Origin: JBCCLJ01 sp039026915
GTDB lineage: Bacteria; Acidobacteriota; Thermoanaerobaculia; Multivoradales; Multivoraceae
Length of the DNA stretch: 33,118 bases
Assembly (NCBI GenBank): GCA_039026915.1
Contig: JBCCLJ010000057.1
Location: forward strand, 1 to 33,118
Direction of reading: 5' to 3'
Part shown: positions 30,299-33,118 of the stretch, piece by piece
Position numbering within the stretch: position 1 is the first letter of the stretch
How the letters are laid out: each line of letters begins with the position of its first letter
Translations under genes and position numbers: made by a program
The notes under the pieces: model-generated
Seen by the model: the letters and a program-made list of their open reading frames with translations, nothing else
Database searches by the model: none
Told to the model about the DNA's origin: nothing

Positions 30299-31510
30299 TC
30301 AGTCGAGCTCGAGCTCGACGTCGTTGGCGTAGCGCTCGAGCGCCTGCCGCGCGGCGCGCTCGGCCTTCTCGGTGGCCACCTTGGGCTCGAGATGAAGCGC
30401 CTTGACTTCGAGTCGTTGCTGCCTGCGGTGCGCCTTCAGATCGACGCGCGCGACGAGCTGCTCTCCGGCGAGCACCGGCAGGCAGAAGTAGCCGTAGACC
30501 CGCTGAGGCTCCGGCTTGAAGATCTCGAGCGTCTGTTCGAAGTCGAAGAGCAGAGCGACGCGCTGGCGGTCCCAGAGCACCGGGTCGAAGGGCGAGAGCA
30601 GCACGCCTCGCGAGCTTCCCGGCCGAACGCCGTGGAGCTTCTCGGCGAGCTCGAGATCGCCCGGACGCACCCAGCCTTCGATCGGTGCGAGCCTTCGCCG
30701 GCGGTCGAGCTGGCACGCGACAACCTCGCCCTCTTGCCGCATGCGCTCGAGCGCCGCGTGGATCTCGGGGCGGAGGTTGCGCAGTCTCCAGGTGTCGGCG
30801 AGCGTCGCCGTCGTGGCCCAGCCGTGGCCGGCGAGCGCTCTGCCGAGGAGAACCTCGAGAGAACGGTCGAGCGTCTCGTCGTGCCGCACCTCGTCGGGCA
30901 CGACGTTCTCGGGCAGGTCGAAGGTGCGCTGGAACGACTGCCTCTGGCGAATGGCGAGCTCACCGGCGGACCAGAGTGACGTCGCGACCTTCTTCGACTT
31001 CTTGAATCCCCACCAGGCGCCGCTCCCCGTTCCTTCGAGATCGGCGGAGCGAAAAGGCCCCTGCTCCCGAGCGCGAGTGAGGATCGCGTCGGCGAGGTCC
31101 GGGTTGTCATCGAGCCAGGGGGCGACCCAGCTGTGGCGTCGCAAGGCTCTGCGGCGAAAGGCGAAGAAGGGATAGAGCTCGTTGGGCATCCAACACGCTT
31201 CGTGGCCCCAATACTCGAAGATCGGCGAGCGCCCCCCTTCGTAGGCCGAAGGGTTGAGCAGATCTTCGCCGATCTGCGGATCCATGCCTTCGAAGCGCGA
31301 GAGCAGGACGAGCGAGTGACTGCGGGCGCCGGCGACCGAGACCGTGTCGAGCTGGAGGTAGCCGAAACGGTCGACGGTCGCGAGAGCTGCTCTTCGCGCT
31401 CTCTTGCCGCGGCCCCGAGCGCTCCTGGGCAAGCCGGTCCACTCCGGCTTGAGCAAGCCGGCGCGAGCCAGCGCCAGGCGACGAGCCCGACGCACGTCGA
31501 GGGATTCCAT
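30299..31510 (-). CDS. YcaQ/AlkX-type DNA glycosylase (winged-helix, HTH_42/DUF1006)
   Basis: A 403-residue monofunctional DNA glycosylase of the interstrand-crosslink-unhooking family. The catalytic QxD motif is Q53-L-D55 within FGYLQLDTVSVAGARSHSL. E. coli YcaQ carries this QxD form and the AlkZ branch carries QxQ, so this belongs with YcaQ. Three winged-helix units are expected. Conserved parts are FEYWGHEACWMP near 100, WGFKKSKK near 165, and LLSPFDPVLWDR near 310-325. It would excise alkylated or crosslinked N7 purines in the cytoplasm. ATG 31510 has no Shine-Dalgarno, but a weak -10-like TAGCCT (31517-31522) lies 6 nt before it, so it may be leaderless. Single gene. Confidence 0.93.
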   Translation of the reverse strand: MESLDVRRARRLALARAGLLKPEWTGLPRSARGRGKRARRAALATVDRFGYLQLDTVSVAGARSHSLVLLSRFEGMDPQIGEDLLNPSAYEGGRSPIFEYWGHEACWMPNELYPFFAFRRRALRRHSWVAPWLDDNPDLADAILTRAREQGPFRSADLEGTGSGAWWGFKKSKKVATSLWSAGELAIRQRQSFQRTFDLPENVVPDEVRHDETLDRSLEVLLGRALAGHGWATTATLADTWRLRNLRPEIHAALERMRQEGEVVACQLDRRRRLAPIEGWVRPGDLELAEKLHGVRPGSSRGVLLSPFDPVLWDRQRVALLFDFEQTLEIFKPEPQRVYGYFCLPVLAGEQLVARVDLKAHRRQQRLEVKALHLEPKVATEKAERAARQALERYANDVELELD

Positions 31511-31578
31511 GGCGACAGGCTAACCCGACCCGACGCAGCGGGCCGCAGGGATCGTCTGAGGAAGCGGGCTGCCGACGC

Positions 31579-32769
31579 TCAGCGCTTTTTCTTCAGCAGC
31601 TTCTGGATCTCTGGTTTGCTCTTGGCGAAGAACTTGGAGTCCTTGTCGGGCACGGCGCCTGCGTTCAGCAGGGCTTCGACGACCTCGACCTTGCCCCCCA
31701 TGACCGCCGACAGCAGAGGGGTCTGATTGGCGAGGTTCCTGACATTCGGATCCGCCGCCGCCGCCAGCAGCGCCTCCACCACGTCGAGATCGCATCGTTG
31801 AACGGCCCTCGCCAGCGGCGTCTCCTGAAGGGTGTCGTCCTTGACGCTGACGTCGGCTCCGTAGCTCGTAAAGAGCTGGATGAACTGAACCAGGTTCGGC
31901 TCGCGCCTGAAGCACTGGCCGGTGAGGAAGAGGAGCGGCGGTTCGTCGCGAATGGGCTCTCGAGCGGACGCACCGGCGTCGAGCAGCTTCTTCGTCGCTT
32001 CCAGATCCCACTCCTTCAGCGCTTCGGCGAGCGTTGCGGGCGATTCGGGAGTCGGCGTGGAAGTCGTTGACGGTCTCGGCTTGGGTTTGGCCGTCGCGGT
32101 CTCGTCGGGGAGCGACTCGAGGTAATTGCGCACCTCGGGGTTGCTGTAGCCTCGGACGCGCTGGATCAGAGCCTCCCGACTGGGCTCGAGTCTCGCGCCA
32201 CCTTCCACCAGCGCCTTGACTTGGCTCGGCTGGTCGAAAGTGATCGCCATGTCGAGCGGCGACTTGCCGCTTGTGTTGCGCACGTTCGGGTCGGCACCGT
32301 ACTCGAGCAGGAGCTTGGTGTGTGGGGCACAGTCTCTGTAGGAAACGTCGATCAGCGGCGTGGAGCCGTTGTTCGGCCTGGGCCGATTGGGATCTGCGCC
32401 GCGCTCCAACAGTAGCCCGAGAACTTCGAGCGTGCCTTCGTTCTCGCACGTTCCGTAGGAGTCGAGGTACTCTTGCAGGACCGAAACCTCGAACTCTGTC
32501 TGCCCGTCCGAAGAAGACATCAGAGCGTTGGGGTCGAGTCCGGCGTCCAGGAAGAGCCTCACCCAGTCCAGATCCGACTGATTCATGGCGAAGAAGAATG
32601 AGGTCTGATCGGCCCACATCTTTTCTTCGAGCTTTTCGATGGCTGCCAGGTTCTCGGGCGAGTCCCCCAAGAGGTCCCAGCGCTCCCCGAATTCCTGGCC
32701 AAACGCTGGCGCTGTCAGCAAAACAAGAAATGCAGCGGCGATCCCGCGAAGCAGGCTCTTCTTCCTCAT
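31579..32769 (-). CDS. exported ankyrin-repeat protein
   Basis: A 396-residue protein. The signal peptide is 1-25 (AAAFLVLLTAPAFGQ). Two ankyrin blocks follow, at about 60-200 (LLLERGADPNRP, then LLLEYGADPNVRNTSGKSPLDMA) and at about 245-375 (KLLDAGASA, YGADVSVKDD, then AADPNVRNLANQTPLL). A Pro/Thr/Lys-rich linker at about 223-246 separates them. A basic tail, LLKKKR, ends the protein. It lacks an enzyme domain and should bind protein partners in the periplasm or outside. ATG 32769 has GGGGGAA upstream and starts the signal peptide. The frame is open further upstream without features. It is followed on the same strand by the YcaQ gene after 68 nt and is divergent from the MFS gene. Confidence 0.92.
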   Translation of the reverse strand: MRKKSLLRGIAAAFLVLLTAPAFGQEFGERWDLLGDSPENLAAIEKLEEKMWADQTSFFFAMNQSDLDWVRLFLDAGLDPNALMSSSDGQTEFEVSVLQEYLDSYGTCENEGTLEVLGLLLERGADPNRPRPNNGSTPLIDVSYRDCAPHTKLLLEYGADPNVRNTSGKSPLDMAITFDQPSQVKALVEGGARLEPSREALIQRVRGYSNPEVRNYLESLPDETATAKPKPRPSTTSTPTPESPATLAEALKEWDLEATKKLLDAGASAREPIRDEPPLLFLTGQCFRREPNLVQFIQLFTSYGADVSVKDDTLQETPLARAVQRCDLDVVEALLAAAADPNVRNLANQTPLLSAVMGGKVEVVEALLNAGAVPDKDSKFFAKSKPEIQKLLKKKR

Positions 32770-33014
32770 GAATTCCCCCAGATTTCGACCGGCGCGGAAG
32801 CTCTCGTGAAGAATGCTTCGGGCACGACGCCCCCGGCTGCTGGTTGGCGGCTTCCGTCCGTGAGAACACGGTAGCTGAATCGCCGCTCGATCAGTAGCCC
32901 CTTCTGAAAGAGACCTGCTGGCGGCAGGATCACTCCCAACGGCCGCTGCGCAGTTCCCTGGTGGGTGGCGCTCCACTGCCGTGACAGACTCGGGCAAACA
33001 ACCCCGAGAAACGC

Positions 33015-33118
33015 ATGCCATTTCAGTGGTCCTTCTACGGTTGGAGGCTGGCGGTCGTCGCCTTCTTCCTCTACGGATGTCAGGTGGTCGGCTACTACGG
33101 CTGGGGCTTCTACCTGCC
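33015..33118 (+). CDS. MFS transporter, N-terminal fragment (cut by window end)
   Basis: An open frame from ATG 33015 to the window end gives 34 residues. It starts MPFQWSFYGWRLAVVAFFLY and continues into a second hydrophobic stretch with YYGWGFYLP. The FYGWR start followed at once by a membrane helix and a Tyr/Gly-rich turn is the usual opening of a group of major facilitator proteins, such as monocarboxylate or oxalate/formate-type carriers. The stop lies outside the window, so length and substrate cannot be judged. A TCCACT at 32972-32977 resembles the TACACT boxes but is weak. Confidence 0.6.
   Translation, partial: MPFQWSFYGWRLAVVAFFLYGCQVVGYYGWGFYL

Noticed and set aside
30302..30319. 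Perfect 18-bp palindrome GTCGAGCTCGAGCTCGAC
   Set aside because: It encodes the C-terminal VELELD of the YcaQ protein with repeated GAGCTC codons. Codon bias explains it without a regulatory role.

Overview
This is a GC-rich bacterial chromosome segment, densely packed with genes on both strands. It has no rRNA, tRNA, CRISPR array, transposase or phage gene that I can recognise. The gene content suggests a free-living, fatty-acid-metabolising bacterium that exports many proteins. It includes VCBS/ASPIC-UnbV (CRTAC1-like) proteins with TPR partners, a VWFA-like exported protein, a PF17784-type sulfotransferase, NhaD, and crotonase, TesB and malonyl-CoA synthetase genes. This mix is typical of Acidobacteriota (for example Thermoanaerobaculia) or a similar deep lineage. 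The assignment is an inference from gene content only.

Layout. 1-246: inverted repeats and two near-identical 69-bp repeats that abut the stop codon of a DHRS4-like SDR gene (242-1006, -). 1240-4650 (+): overlapping operon of an ABC-2 exporter ATPase, its permease, and a cis-prenyltransferase resembling the short-chain mycobacterial Rv1086 type. 4663-5340 (-): methyltransferase-like protein. 5519-6283 (+): TatD nuclease. 6284-6879: 596 bp without a gene, rich in inverted repeats. 6880-8590 (+): M42 aminopeptidase and a YceH/DUF480 protein. 8619-9940 (-): M50 membrane protease and a CMD-family protein. 10039-11403 (-): exported serine hydrolase with a clear terminator. It is head to head with an exported VWFA-like protein (11402-12745, +). 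12894-14312 (+): NhaD antiporter. 14347-17009 (-): YceI, polytopic membrane protein and EEP lipoprotein. 17181-19275 (+): malonyl-CoA synthetase and a MarR regulator with its own palindrome.

19272-26528 (-): the most distinctive block. Two secreted seven-loop VCBS/ASPIC proteins and a secreted TPR protein are joined by 4-nt TTGA overlaps, and a secreted VWA protein follows. 26629-28283 (+): crotonase and TesB thioesterase. 28280-29863 (-): sulfotransferase-like protein and an exported TonB-C-like protein. 29938-30273 (+): small helical protein, probably leaderless. 30299-31510 (-): YcaQ-type DNA glycosylase. 31579-32769 (-): exported ankyrin protein. 33015-33118 (+): start of an MFS transporter cut by the window edge.

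Recurring habits: TTG starts, TTGA stop/start coupling, CTAG stops shared by convergent genes, and -10-like hexamers 6-8 nt before start codons that lack a Shine-Dalgarno. No defence system or mobile island was found. The best candidates for something undescribed are the secreted VCBS/TPR/VWA cluster, the exporter plus cis-prenyltransferase operon, and the structured gap at 6284-6879.
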